A stretch of 64,000 bases of DNA from Rhizobium mesoamericanum STM3625 (GCF_000312665.1 NZ_HF536772.1:2973380-3037379), one strand, 5' to 3'. Positions 53,853-63,138 are shown, numbered from the stretch's first letter. Numbers and translations are program-made. The notes: generated from the letters alone by a model not told the origin.

Positions 53853-54752
53853 TCAAGCGGCAACGGCCTTCGCTTTTTCGGCAAACGCAAAGCGGATGCT
53901 TTCGGCCACAGCTCGCATCGGGCTGTTCATCTGTGATGCGGTGAGCAGCCTGATGTCGAAGGAACCGAGCTCGGGCAATCCTTCCTGCAGACCAAGGACC
54001 GCCATCTCGTCGGTTACATAAGAGCGCGGCAGCGGCGCAATTGCCAGGTCGGAAATCACGGCCGCTCGTTGCGCCATCGTGTGGCCGCTGAGAAAAGCGA
54101 CACGATAACCGCGCTTCATACGCTCAAGCTGAGACAGAGCCTCGGAACGCCAGATGCAGCCATCCTCCCAGATCGAGATCGGCAGCGGATCACGGCGATG
54201 CGCCGTACCGCACTTGGCGCCGGCCCATACCAGTCGCTCCCGAAACACGATCTCGCCGTCAGTCGGCAGCGGGCGCGTCGCGCAGTTGATCAGCGCCAAG
54301 TCCAGACGTTGCTCTTCCATACGTTTCTTAAGACCAATGCTCATGTCGATGGTAACGTCGACCATGATGCTCGGAAAACTCTCGGCGAAGCTCTTCAGGA
54401 TGCTTGGCAGCAGTCGTTCGCCGATATCCTCTGGCGCGCCGAGCCGCACCACCCCGCTGAGCTCGGGCATGATGAACCGCGACACCGCCTCGTTGGACAG
54501 AGCAAGAATGTTGCGTGCATAGGAAAGCAGCGTTTCGCCATGCTGGGTCAGGCTAACCGACCGCGCGTCCCGCAGGAAGAGCGTGGCGCCGAGCTGCTCC
54601 TCCAGCTTCTTGATCTGCATGGAAACGGCGGACGGAGTCCGGTAGACGGCTTCCGCGGCGGTGGAAAAATTGCCGGTCTCTGCGATGGCAACGAAGGTGC
54701 GCAGCACGTCGTTGTCAAGCAGGGGAATGGGACGGCGAAAGGGAATACTCAT
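53853..54752 (-). CDS. LysR family transcriptional regulator
   Basis: The 299-residue regulator has an N-terminal winged HTH (LLDNDVLRTFVAIAETGNFSTAAEAVYRTPSAVSMQIKKLEEQLG) and a LysR substrate-binding domain (VVRLGAPEDIGERLLPSILKSF onward). The only plausible start is ATG 54752; the frame is open upstream but noncoding in look. It is divergent from a DUF1127-type gene, which it may regulate. Its ligand is unknown. Confidence 0.92.
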   Translation of the reverse strand: MSIPFRRPIPLLDNDVLRTFVAIAETGNFSTAAEAVYRTPSAVSMQIKKLEEQLGATLFLRDARSVSLTQHGETLLSYARNILALSNEAVSRFIMPELSGVVRLGAPEDIGERLLPSILKSFAESFPSIMVDVTIDMSIGLKKRMEEQRLDLALINCATRPLPTDGEIVFRERLVWAGAKCGTAHRRDPLPISIWEDGCIWRSEALSQLERMKRGYRVAFLSGHTMAQRAAVISDLAIAPLPRSYVTDEMAVLGLQEGLPELGSFDIRLLTASQMNSPMRAVAESIRFAFAEKAKAVAA

Positions 54753-54866
54753 CGTCGCATCTTTCAATTTTTCTGAATTTGAATTCCATATCATTTTGTT
54801 TGATTGAAAGTCAACCCGGCAATACCCTTCCACTGTAGGAGTTAGACTGAATGGAAGGAGACCGCG

Positions 54867-55028
54867 ATGAATACCCTCAACGCTATCTTTGACATCTTCT
54901 ACGCATTCAGGTCGCGCCAGATCTTCCGCCAGACGCAAAATCGCACGCGCGATCAGTTGGCGCGACTGCCCAGACATCTCGCCGATGATCTCGACCTGCA
55001 AGCTTTGGGTATGACCGATCCGAGGTAA
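54867..55028 (+). CDS. DUF1127-like small protein, 53 aa
   Basis: The ORF reads MNTLNAIFDIFYAFRSRQIF and continues RQTQNRTRDQLARLPRHLAD then DLDLQALGMTDPR. The pattern of a basic helix followed by R-x2-L-A-R-L-x2-H-L-x-D-D-(I/L) matches the YjiS/DUF1127 family of short Arg-rich proteins, linked in Agrobacterium and Rhodobacter to RNA turnover and phosphate/carbon metabolism. AAGGAG precedes the start. It is divergent from the LysR gene. Confidence 0.82.
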   Translation: MNTLNAIFDIFYAFRSRQIFRQTQNRTRDQLARLPRHLADDLDLQALGMTDPR

Positions 55029-55115
55029 GATGCAGACCCTCTGCAGCGTCTTCAAAGACACGATGAAAGGCTCTAATATACGTTCCGCGGCGCGCGACGA
55101 CGGAGCGTAACGACC

Positions 55116-55928
55116 ATGGCGATGAATGACGCTTGTTTCCAAGGTGATATCCCCGCAGCATATGATCGGTACCTGGTGCCGATCCTGTTTGATAGTTACG
55201 CGGCCGATCTGGCGCGGCGTCTGGCATCGTTACATCCGCACCGCATTTTGGAAGTGGCAGCCGGGTCGGGGGCTCTGACGCGTGCAATATCGTCAGCGCT
55301 TCCCCACGCCGAAATCATTGCCACTGATTTGAACCAAGCAATGCTGGATGTCGCCGCAGTGAAACATCTCGGCGGGCATGTCGTATGGCGTCAGGCTGAC
55401 GCGTCGGCCCTGCCCTTCCCCGAGCAGATCTTTGATGCTGTCACAAGCCAGTTCGGCGTCATGTTCTTCCCCGACAAGGAGCGCGCATACCGGGAAATTC
55501 TTCGCGTGCTGAAGCCGAAGGGAACGTTCCTCTTCAACACCTGGGACACTGTCGAGAACAACGCCTTCGCAAAGGCCGTGGTGGCTGCCACGGATGCACT
55601 GTTTCCGGACGATCCGCTCCCCTTCTTTCGACGGACGCCGCACGGTTACTTCGATGCCGAAGCGATCCGATCGGAACTCGAGCGAGCCGGGTTTCAGTCG
55701 GTGACCTTTGCCAAAGTCGAAAAGATCTCCCGTGCGCCCTCGGCAAGGGACGTGGCAACTGCGTTCTGCAAGGGCAGTCCGCTGCGTATGGAAATCGAAG
55801 CTCGCGAACCGAAGTTCGATGTCTTAGCCCGCGTAACCGCGGCCCTCGAGCAGACATTTGGCAAAGGTCCGATCGAAGGGCAGATGTCGGCGCTGGTGTT
55901 CACCGCCGAGGCTCCGCGGCAGGCCTAA
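55116..55928 (+). CDS. Class I SAM-dependent methyltransferase
   Basis: The 270-residue protein has the Rossmann-like methyltransferase fold: motif I ILEVAAGSGALTRAI, acidic ribose contact IIATDLNQAMLDVA, motif DASALPFPEQIFDAVTSQFGVMFFPD and REILRVLKPKGTFLFNTWD. This is the UbiE/Methyltransf_11 type acting on small molecules; the substrate is unknown. GGAGCG lies upstream of the start. It follows the DUF1127-like gene by 87 bases. Confidence 0.9.
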   Translation: MAMNDACFQGDIPAAYDRYLVPILFDSYAADLARRLASLHPHRILEVAAGSGALTRAISSALPHAEIIATDLNQAMLDVAAVKHLGGHVVWRQADASALPFPEQIFDAVTSQFGVMFFPDKERAYREILRVLKPKGTFLFNTWDTVENNAFAKAVVAATDALFPDDPLPFFRRTPHGYFDAEAIRSELERAGFQSVTFAKVEKISRAPSARDVATAFCKGSPLRMEIEAREPKFDVLARVTAALEQTFGKGPIEGQMSALVFTAEAPRQA

Positions 55929-56136
55929 GAAGCTCATAGGACCGCGGCAACCTCCTTCGGGGGTGCCGAGGTAAACGGCCGTTGTCGACACCGCCCCGAT
56001 AGAATGGGCATCGGGTTTTCCGGCACCGGCCTCCGACGCGATATTCACCCTTCGGTTAATTCAGAATAATCTAAAATTTAACTTGAAATCGTCGCTTCGG
56101 AAACGATGATGCTTGCCGTCAGCCAGGAGGGTAGCG

Positions 56137-56364
56137 ATGTCACAGTACCAGGAGACGCGGCGGTTCAAATGCATGGGTGACGCTGGAAATCCCTGCACCG
56201 TTATTGAACAAATCAGGATTGCCGACGAAGCCATCTCCATCCCCAGAACCGACTACATGACGGTGGATGGCGAGGTCGCCAATCGATTGGACAGGAAGCA
56301 CTTTCTGATCCTCATGAAAGGCGAAGTCGTCAAGATTAAGAGGGCTCTAAGAAGGAAGCACTGA
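56137..56364 (+). CDS. Hypothetical protein, 75 aa
   Basis: The protein begins MSQYQETRRFKCMGDAGNP and contains CTVIEQIRIADEAISIPRTDYMTVDGE, ending in a strongly basic tail (KIKRALRRKH). AGGAGG lies just upstream of the chosen ATG, which strongly supports translation. I do not recognise the family. It stands alone between the methyltransferase and the glycosyltransferase, preceded by an A/T-rich stretch likely to hold its promoter. Confidence 0.7.
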   Translation: MSQYQETRRFKCMGDAGNPCTVIEQIRIADEAISIPRTDYMTVDGEVANRLDRKHFLILMKGEVVKIKRALRRKH

Positions 56365-56525
56365 GCGGTGCACGCCGTGCGCTGTCGTTATGGGCCTCTA
56401 TTGTCTAAGAACTGAGCTTTCGCTGGGGCACATGTCATCAGGGCGTCATGTGACGGTGATGTTTTAACCCACCGGGCGCTGAGACTCGTTTTTCATTGCG
56501 GCGCTGTTCACCGCTGGAATGACTG

Positions 56526-57680
56526 ATGCTGTATATCATTGCCCTCGCCGGTGCCCTGCTGGCAGCCAATTCCCTCAGCCTTGTGATCGCGGGATGGCGA
56601 ATTCGGTCTCGCCGAGACAAGACCCCAAGCCTCGCTGTGCGTCCGCCTGTCTCGATCGTGATACCTCTTTGCGGCGTGGAACAGTTCTCGCGGGAGACGC
56701 TCGAGAGCGCGCTCAGCCTGGACTGGTCCGACTACGAAGTCATCTTCTGCGTTGCCGACAAAACTGACCCGGTCATCGACCGGGCCGAGGGGGCCCTTCG
56801 AACGAAGCCGCTGGCAAAGGCGAGGATCCTTGTCGGGGATGACCGCGTCAGCGCAAATCCGAAACTCAACAATTGCGTCAAGGGCTGGAACGCTGCTTTG
56901 CACGAATGGGTAGTGCTTGCCGATTCCAACGTTTTGATGCCCAAAGACTATCTCTCACGCCTGATCGCCGCATGGCGGCCGGAAAGCGGACTTGTCTGCT
57001 CGACGCCGCTTGGCTCTCGTCCCGACGGTTTTTGGGCGGAGGTGGAATGTGCGTTTCTCAATACGCATCAGGCCCGGTGGCAATATGCGGGAGAGGCTCT
57101 TGGATTTGGTTTCGCGCAAGGCAAGAGCATGCTGTGGCGCAAGAAAACCCTGGACTCCCACGGCGGCATCCAGGCACTTGGGGCTGAGATCGCAGAAGAC
57201 GCCGCGGCCACCAAGCTGGTGAACCGAATGGGCCTCAAGGTCCATCTGGTTGCTGGCCCGTTCGAGCAACCGTTGGGAAGGCGAACCTTCCGCGACGTAT
57301 GGACGAGACAATGCCGCTGGGCGCGATTGAGACGCGTGACATTCCCGCATTTCTTCGCGCCTGAGATCCTTGTTGGTGTGGTTGCACCCCTATTGCTGGG
57401 CGTCAGCGCTGCCTTCCTGTCCGGGGCCAGCCTTTTCGGAACGTCCTTCGCCGTCTTGTGCGTTGCCTATACCCCTGAGCTTATTCTTGCGGTCCGTAAG
57501 AATTGGCACCTCTCACCCTTGTCGCTCGTCGCAATGATGACACGTGATGCATTGCTGCCCGTCATCTGGATGCGAAGCTGGTTGGCCGGGAGCTTCGATT
57601 GGCGCGGAAACAGGATGGTGATTGGATCGAACGAGTCTCGTCTCGAAGCCGGCGTCGCTGGACCGATCGCCAGCCCTTAG
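56526..57680 (+). CDS. Glycosyltransferase, ceramide glucosyltransferase-like (GT21 type)
   Basis: The 384-residue membrane glycosyltransferase has an N-terminal helix (MLYIIALAGALLAANSLSLV), a GT-A domain (VSIVIPLCGVEQFSRETLESAL; VVLADSNVLMPKDYL as DxD-like site; EIAEDAAATKLV as third acidic motif), the R-Q-x2-R-W motif in VWTRQCRWARLRR, and two or three C-terminal helices. This order is that of GT21 ceramide glucosyltransferases and hopanoid-related HpnI. Bacterial members glycosylate ceramide, diacylglycerol or hopanoids; the acceptor here is unknown, and no hopanoid genes are adjacent. Confidence 0.87.
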   Translation: MLYIIALAGALLAANSLSLVIAGWRIRSRRDKTPSLAVRPPVSIVIPLCGVEQFSRETLESALSLDWSDYEVIFCVADKTDPVIDRAEGALRTKPLAKARILVGDDRVSANPKLNNCVKGWNAALHEWVVLADSNVLMPKDYLSRLIAAWRPESGLVCSTPLGSRPDGFWAEVECAFLNTHQARWQYAGEALGFGFAQGKSMLWRKKTLDSHGGIQALGAEIAEDAAATKLVNRMGLKVHLVAGPFEQPLGRRTFRDVWTRQCRWARLRRVTFPHFFAPEILVGVVAPLLLGVSAAFLSGASLFGTSFAVLCVAYTPELILAVRKNWHLSPLSLVAMMTRDALLPVIWMRSWLAGSFDWRGNRMVIGSNESRLEAGVAGPIASP

Positions 57681-57802
57681 AAACCGCGGACGCTTCCGAT
57701 AATATAGAGAAGCACCGTCAGTCCGGAACCGTTCTCGGTAGACGCATTCAGCCCAAAGCCACTATGTCAGCCCTGAAAATACTCCGGAGCGCGTATGGCA
57801 AC

Positions 57803-59995
57803 TCAGCGCTTCGCCTGCAAGTCAATCACATTCGTTCCAACCATCCTGTCGAACGCGTCCTTGGTCATGGGCTTCGACATGAGGTATCCTTGCAGGTGAT
57901 CGCAGCCGAGTTCCTTCAGGATTGCCCGTTGCTCTTCGGTCTCCACGCCTTCCGCCGTTGTCTTCAACCCCTTTGCGCGTGCCAGTCTTATCATCGCCTC
58001 GACGATAGCCCGGTTGTCGGCATCCTGGCTATCGAACCCGCCGACGAAGCTCTTGTCGATCTTGATACGGTCAACGGCAACATACTGCAGGCGACCGAAG
58101 AAGGAGAAGCCCGTGCCAAAATCGTCCAACGCAACGCGCACACCTGTCGAGCGAAGGGCTTCAATATTGCGCTGGCACTCCCCTGCGCTATCGAGAAGCG
58201 TGCCCTCGGTTATTTCGATCTCCAGACGTGCCGGATCGATCCCGTGCTTGTTCAAAGCCGCAATGACCCGCAGCGAATACGCCTCGTTGTTGAGCTCGAG
58301 GGGTGAAGCATTGATCGCAATCTCCAGATCCGGCCACCGTTGAGCCGCCAGGCAGGCCTCCTCAAGAACAAGATCGCCAAGCTGAGTGATGACGCCGCAC
58401 TCTTCGGCAATGGGAATGAACACTTCCGGGCTGATAAGACCTCTCAAGGGGTGCTTCCATCGAAGGAGCGCCTCGGCGCCATACAAGGCTCCATTCGGGG
58501 CAGCGTAGACCGGCTGGAAATGAACCTCGAGATCTCTGCGATTTAAAACCGCCAGCCGCAAATCGCTTTCGAGCGCCCTGCGCTCTTGCACCAGCTCGTC
58601 CATGTGGGGACCAAAGATCGCAAAGCGGTTCCTGCCTGCCGCCTTTGCATTGTAGAGTGCGATGTCAGCCTTCCGTGTCAGGTCAGATGGATCAACATCA
58701 GGTCCGACGCCGATCACGACACCAATGCTCGCACCGATACTGATTGGTGTTCCGGCGATCTCGAATGGACGCCGCATGGATTCGATGACTTGCTCACATG
58801 ACCGCGAGACCTGGTCGCTCGTCACGTCAGTGATGACGGCCGTAAACTCATCACCCCCAAGCCTACCAACAACGCTGTCCGGAAAAATGCGACGTAGCCT
58901 GTCGGCCACAAGCACCAGCAGCCGGTCGCCAACTGGATGGCCCATTGTATCGTTCACCTGCTTGAAACGATCAAGATCCATGAACAGCACCGCGTTGGAC
59001 TGGGTCGCGGCAGATCCCGAGATCGCTGTGGCCAAATGTTCAGAAAATCGCGCCCGGTTCGCCAGTCCTGTGAGGGTGTCGTGCCGAGCGAGATGTTCAA
59101 GCTCAGCCCTACTCTGCCGAAGCTTCCGGTTACGCGCCGCAACCACCGCCCCCATTCCTGCCAGTGCCACGAATACAGATAATCCAACAGCGGCCAATGC
59201 TGGTCGAACTGACTTGGCGACAGCTTCGCCGGGTTCAAATGGATGCCAGGAAAAGTACCCGAATTCTCTGCCATCGGCATTTCTCGCTGCCGCGAAGGAT
59301 CGTTTGTCCTCAGCCGACTTGGTCCAGGCAAAGTTGAGGCCGTCAAACTGGTATTCGCTCGACATCCTCGCCAGGAAGCTACCGTCGAGATAACGAACGG
59401 CGACATGCAAATATATCTCGGAAGGCTTCTGTTCGATGTTTCCGGTGTCGGAGATGATCGGCTTCACGCTCACAATTGCGGGGTGATTGTTGACCTTTAG
59501 AAGATCACTTTCCCCAATGCTCAAGACCTGATCGGAAATTCCAGCATCGTCACCCGTGGCAAGTCTTGCGCGCAGCCTGTTCACCAGCGGTGACACGATA
59601 TCACTGACTTGTTGGTATGCTTTCGTCGAATCCGCCTCGTCGGCAGCGAAAACGTATATGGCACGGCCATTCGGAGCGATCACGTAGGCGCGGTCGTGTT
59701 GGAAGTAGGTGAACATCCATTTGCCAAGGTTCGCCTTCATCCATTCGGCATTGCCGTCGCTTACGTTTCGAACAGCATCGTCCCAGACAGTGGCGCTCTC
59801 CTGATCGTGGGCCACCGCCGCCTGCATTTTCGAGACAAGCGTCTCGGCGAGATTTTTCTGACGCTCCGCGGCAATTTTATCGCTTCTTTCGGTAGCAAGC
59901 TCCAGAACCGAGAAGAGCCCAATATAGATCACAAGTGCAGCAAAGAGTGGAAGTATGAGGATGAGAAGGAGCGATCGGAAGCGCGTATGTTTCAT
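57803..59995 (-). CDS. CHASE4-GGDEF-EAL cyclic di-GMP turnover protein
   Basis: The 730-residue inner-membrane protein has an N-terminal helix, a periplasmic CHASE4-like sensor (about 35-270; SATVWDDAVRNV, WMKANLGKWMFTYFQHDRAYVIAPNG), a second helix (VGLSVFVALAGMGAVVAA), then GGDEF (intact RLGGDEFTAV, about residue 380) and EAL (YGAEALLRW, about 508) domains. Both motifs are intact, as are DFGTGFS and KIDKSFV of EAL, so synthesis and breakdown of c-di-GMP are both possible. It is convergent with the glycosyltransferase gene. Confidence 0.93.
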   Translation of the reverse strand: MKHTRFRSLLLILILPLFAALVIYIGLFSVLELATERSDKIAAERQKNLAETLVSKMQAAVAHDQESATVWDDAVRNVSDGNAEWMKANLGKWMFTYFQHDRAYVIAPNGRAIYVFAADEADSTKAYQQVSDIVSPLVNRLRARLATGDDAGISDQVLSIGESDLLKVNNHPAIVSVKPIISDTGNIEQKPSEIYLHVAVRYLDGSFLARMSSEYQFDGLNFAWTKSAEDKRSFAAARNADGREFGYFSWHPFEPGEAVAKSVRPALAAVGLSVFVALAGMGAVVAARNRKLRQSRAELEHLARHDTLTGLANRARFSEHLATAISGSAATQSNAVLFMDLDRFKQVNDTMGHPVGDRLLVLVADRLRRIFPDSVVGRLGGDEFTAVITDVTSDQVSRSCEQVIESMRRPFEIAGTPISIGASIGVVIGVGPDVDPSDLTRKADIALYNAKAAGRNRFAIFGPHMDELVQERRALESDLRLAVLNRRDLEVHFQPVYAAPNGALYGAEALLRWKHPLRGLISPEVFIPIAEECGVITQLGDLVLEEACLAAQRWPDLEIAINASPLELNNEAYSLRVIAALNKHGIDPARLEIEITEGTLLDSAGECQRNIEALRSTGVRVALDDFGTGFSFFGRLQYVAVDRIKIDKSFVGGFDSQDADNRAIVEAMIRLARAKGLKTTAEGVETEEQRAILKELGCDHLQGYLMSKPMTKDAFDRMVGTNVIDLQAKR

Positions 59996-60200
59996 ACTGA
60001 GAAGCCTTTTTTCGAAGGCCCGTCCTAGCACAGGAACATTAAGGCGCGCTTACATTCCGTCAAACGGCGTTCAACCCCACACGGTCGATTGGGTCCGTCG
60101 GCCTCTCTGCGCGCAGCCTTTGTTCGGTGGCTATCGGCATGACGCTCCTGATGATTCATCGGAAAAGATATAGTAGGATCGCTTCCCTGTGAGGCCAGCC

Positions 60201-60914
60201 ATGCCAGTTCGTCCGTTCACGATCGCAGCAGTTCCCGGGCATTTCTTCTCGACCGTCGTCGTCGGCCTGATCCTGACCGCAAATACGGGCGTCTATGCCT
60301 GCAACAACCAGTCCGTCACAGGCATGACTGGAAGTCCGAGCGGCTTACAGCAGCAGACAGAACACGAATTACGCGCCCCCTCGCGCGCGATCTCCGGCGC
60401 CATCTACGATATCGCTCGCGCCCTGAATGAACTTCAGGCCGGTAAGCTCACCGGGCCCGTTCTGGAAAGCGTTCTAGTTCAAAGCCACAAGGTCGCAAAA
60501 AAGGGATCATTGCCGATCCCACCGGATATTCGCAGACAGCTTACAGGTTATTCGACCGAAGACTCGATGAACCGTGTTCGATACCGGGTTGGCGCTTCAG
60601 GCTCTCTAAACCTGGCCACGCTATCGGAACAAGTAGGATTGGCGGACGCTGTCACGCTGATCGATGTGATCGTGTTTCGCGACGCTATTGGGGCCGCGAC
60701 AGTCTCCTTGTGGGCTCACGAACTGACACATGTCGATCAATTTCGAGAGTGGGGCGTTCATGGCTTCGCGGTTCGATACGCACAGAACTGGCAGGCCGTG
60801 GAGGCCCCGGCCTACTCCAAGGGCGATGGCTTCGCGGCATGGCTGCTATCTCGGCAAACCGCCAATGTCGCGACGAGCGCATGCGTCGCACGCGAAGGCT
60901 CCGCGGTGCGATAA
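60201..60914 (+). CDS. Exported putative metallopeptidase-like protein (DUF4157-type, HELTH)
   Basis: The 237-residue protein has a signal peptide (PFTIAAVPGHFFSTVVVGLILTA) and, near residue 170, LWAHELTHVDQFREWGVHGFA, which holds an HExxH zinc site, followed by WQAVEAPAY with a possible third ligand. The preceding RVRYRVGASGSLNLATLSEQ and AVTLIDVIVFRD match the DUF4157-like fold. The start at ATG 60201 follows GAGG; a GTG at 60189 is possible. Proteolytic activity is not shown. It is 23 bases from the convergent PP2C gene. Confidence 0.75.
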   Translation: MPVRPFTIAAVPGHFFSTVVVGLILTANTGVYACNNQSVTGMTGSPSGLQQQTEHELRAPSRAISGAIYDIARALNELQAGKLTGPVLESVLVQSHKVAKKGSLPIPPDIRRQLTGYSTEDSMNRVRYRVGASGSLNLATLSEQVGLADAVTLIDVIVFRDAIGAATVSLWAHELTHVDQFREWGVHGFAVRYAQNWQAVEAPAYSKGDGFAAWLLSRQTANVATSACVAREGSAVR

Positions 60915-60937
60915 AGGCTGGCCACATGGATCGTGCG

Positions 60938-61696
60938 TTATCCAGACCCGAAGCCCACGACAATCACAGATACGTTATCCTCCCCGCCTGCCTCAAGAGC
61001 GGCCTGCAATAAAGCGTTAGCTGCGGCTTGCACGTCCACTTCTTCTTGAAGAATGCGATGAATAATGGTGTCGGGAAGCATATCCCAAAGTCCATCACTG
61101 CACAGGAGCAGCTTTTCATCATCTCCAAGCGGGTCTTGGGCACGAACGTGGGGAAAGAGCCTGCCCGGTGTAGGACGACCGCCCAGCGCCTGCGTGATCT
61201 GATGACTGCGCCGCGCCTGGTCGAAACGTTCTGGGACGTCATCGACTGTAGCTTGCATAAGCTTCCCATGCCCAAAACGATAGGCACGGCTATCCCCCAC
61301 GTTGAAGACAACGAGCGACGATCGGCCAACTTCTACCCCCACCAGCGTGGTGCCCATCCCGGTCAGCTCCGGACGGCCCTCCATCAGATTGAATATCTCA
61401 TGGTGGGCATGAAGAATGCGAGCACCCCAGTCGGTGTCTTCGGAGCGGTCAATATCACCCTTGAGGCACTCCAGAGCGCAACTACTTGCGACCTCACCGC
61501 GCGCGTGGCCACCCATGCCATCCGCGATCATGAACACTGGCCGTCCTGTGCTGGAGACTGCACCGGAGTGTGATGCGTTATTTCCCTTCAGGATTGTTTC
61601 CGCGGCGAGAACGGCATCCTCATTCCGTTCCCGCACGAGGCCCTTGTGCGTCACTGCAGCATATTGGATCGTCCGCGGACCCGATTGGACTGTCAT
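60938..61696 (-). CDS. PP2C-type serine/threonine protein phosphatase
   Basis: The 252-residue soluble phosphatase has the PPM metal-binding motifs: GLVRERNEDAV, FMIADGMGGHARGEVAS, FNVGDSRAYRFGHG, LLLCSDGLWDML and GEDNVSVIVV. This is the stand-alone PrpC/Stp1 type, often paired with a Ser/Thr kinase, but no kinase gene is visible nearby. The start at 61696 follows GGGAAGG. It probably forms an operon with the upstream DUF6494 gene 70 bases away. Confidence 0.93.
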   Translation of the reverse strand: MTVQSGPRTIQYAAVTHKGLVRERNEDAVLAAETILKGNNASHSGAVSSTGRPVFMIADGMGGHARGEVASSCALECLKGDIDRSEDTDWGARILHAHHEIFNLMEGRPELTGMGTTLVGVEVGRSSLVVFNVGDSRAYRFGHGKLMQATVDDVPERFDQARRSHQITQALGGRPTPGRLFPHVRAQDPLGDDEKLLLCSDGLWDMLPDTIIHRILQEEVDVQAAANALLQAALEAGGEDNVSVIVVGFGSG

Positions 61697-61766
61697 CGGC
61701 GGACCTTCCCTTTTAACCTTGATCCATGGCTTGGCGCACTGCATCCGACAGAATTGCTTCGCCAAG

Positions 61767-61958
61767 CTATGGAAGTTCGATTTCACCCTCAACCACGTGC
61801 TTGAGGCCGATGCTTTCCGCCGTCAACGTCATGCGGACCTTCAGTTTTTCGCCGCCGATCTGCCCGTTGCGCACCCTCTCCTCGATCTTGCGCTGTGAGG
61901 TGACGCCGACTTCTTTCAGGAATTTACGGATCGACATGTTGAAAGCGTCTTCACTCAT
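61767..61958 (-). CDS. DUF6494 family small protein, 63 aa
   Basis: The protein begins MSEDAFNMSIRKFLKEVGVT and continues with SQRKIEERVRNGQIGGEKLKVRMTLTAE, the pattern of short DUF6494 proteins found in alphaproteobacterial stress regions. GAGGAG lies seven bases before the start. It is upstream of the PP2C gene on the same strand. Function unknown. Confidence 0.8.
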   Translation of the reverse strand: MSEDAFNMSIRKFLKEVGVTSQRKIEERVRNGQIGGEKLKVRMTLTAESIGLKHVVEGEIELP

Positions 61959-62102
61959 GGCCGAACTCCTCTGCACCTCGAAGGGATTGTAAAGGAACGC
62001 AAGCGACCCGGAAAGCGTAATGGGACATGCAGTGTCTGTCGGCGGACCTACGGGAGCTGAGCGGGATAGTGTTGCCTGGGTCGCCTGGGTGGACATCAAA
62101 GT

Positions 62103-62127
62103 GGAACTACGATGGTGAATGCGGGTT
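62103..62127 (+). promoter_or_regulatory. Putative EcfG/RpoE2-type promoter for the iron-permease-like gene
   Basis: GGAAC at 62103-62107 is followed after exactly 18 bases by TT at 62126-62127, about 29 bases before the start codon. This matches the stress sigma pattern also seen upstream of the neighbouring YflT-like gene. Confidence 0.6.
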
Positions 62128-62155
62128 GCGACTATAGAAACGGATGGAGAACAGG

Positions 62156-62476
62156 ATGCAGTGGCAATCATCTTTGACACAGCTGGGCACCTGGGCCGCT
62201 CGCCCATGGGCTTTCGTAGTCGCAATCCTCTATGCCATTGGATGGCTCGTTTTCAGCCCCGAGACGCTGGAGTGGCACGGCGTTGTCACGCTTGCCACGT
62301 GGTTGATGACATTGTTGATCCAGCGCGCCGGGCACCGAGACACTCAAGCCATTCATGCCAAACTTGACGAACTGCTTTATGCGCAACGCCAAGCGAGGAA
62401 CGAGATCACGAGCCTGGATGAGAAGGAGCCGGAAGAAATCGAGGGCTTCCGAGAAGCGCACAAACCGCAGGCATAG
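62156..62476 (+). CDS. Low-affinity iron permease family-like small membrane protein
   Basis: The 106-residue protein has two predicted membrane helices (PWAFVVAILYAIGWLVFS; GVVTLATWLMTLLIQRAG) and the GHRDTQAIHAKLDELLYAQRQARNE segment typical of the short bacterial PF04120 (Fet4-related) proteins. Iron transport is not demonstrated for these short forms. The start at 62156 follows GGAGAACAGG; ATG 62144 is an alternative. A stress-type promoter lies immediately upstream. Confidence 0.82.
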   Translation: MQWQSSLTQLGTWAARPWAFVVAILYAIGWLVFSPETLEWHGVVTLATWLMTLLIQRAGHRDTQAIHAKLDELLYAQRQARNEITSLDEKEPEEIEGFREAHKPQA

Positions 62477-62514
62477 GGGATGACGATAGCGCGGCGATTA
62501 AGCTCCTCCTTGGC

Positions 62515-63090
62515 TTAAGCAGATCTGTCGGACTTTTCTTTCATTTGGTGGCGGTACAATCGGACCCGAGGTGTCGATTTCTCTAGGTCGCGGCTATTGC
62601 GGGCGGCATTCACCGCGAAGTCTGTCGTTCTAGGATCGGTACCTGGCGGAGCAACGAGAGCATCCTCTGAGAGCGTTACGTCGGAACCGCCACCGTCCCA
62701 GCCTTCGCTTCGCCACAGGTCGGCACGTTGGTCCATATCGATGCTGCCTTCGTTATCGAGGATATGATGCGCAGCCTCATAGGTTGCGTCATCGACCTGG
62801 ACGGAAACGAGATATCCGCCTCGACGCAATCCTTCGGCGTAGCTGGCGCGATCCTCGTCAGGGAATAACCAGTTTTCGAGACCGGCGAACCAACCGCCGG
62901 GTTCGGGGCGACGAGCATCACCAGCTTCGTCACCGGGCATGAAACGGATGCGGTCGTCGGGCAGGCCGATCTCCTTCAATCGCTTAATGGCGCTTTCGGC
63001 CTCGCCGCGATCATCGAACAGTGCACTCAATGTGCTTAGCGCGTTTCCGCTGGCTAGACTGCTTGAGCTTTCGTTGCGGGTGGGGTTCAT
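62515..63090 (-). CDS. YflT/general stress protein 17M-like protein
   Basis: The 191-residue soluble protein has the N-terminal domain LSTLSALFDDRGEAESAIKRLKEIGLPDDRIRFMPGD, the ferredoxin-like pattern of YflT/17M general stress proteins, and YAEGLRRGGYLVSVQVDDATYEAAHHIL as second half. The C-terminal 60 residues are low-complexity and charged. The start at 63090 follows AAAGGA. A stress-type promoter is present 50 bases upstream, consistent with the family. Confidence 0.82.
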   Translation of the reverse strand: MNPTRNESSSSLASGNALSTLSALFDDRGEAESAIKRLKEIGLPDDRIRFMPGDEAGDARRPEPGGWFAGLENWLFPDEDRASYAEGLRRGGYLVSVQVDDATYEAAHHILDNEGSIDMDQRADLWRSEGWDGGGSDVTLSEDALVAPPGTDPRTTDFAVNAARNSRDLEKSTPRVRLYRHQMKEKSDRSA

Positions 63091-63138
63091 AATTTCAGCT
63101 TCCTTTAAGACGCGGCAAAGTGCTGCCGTCCGTATAGA

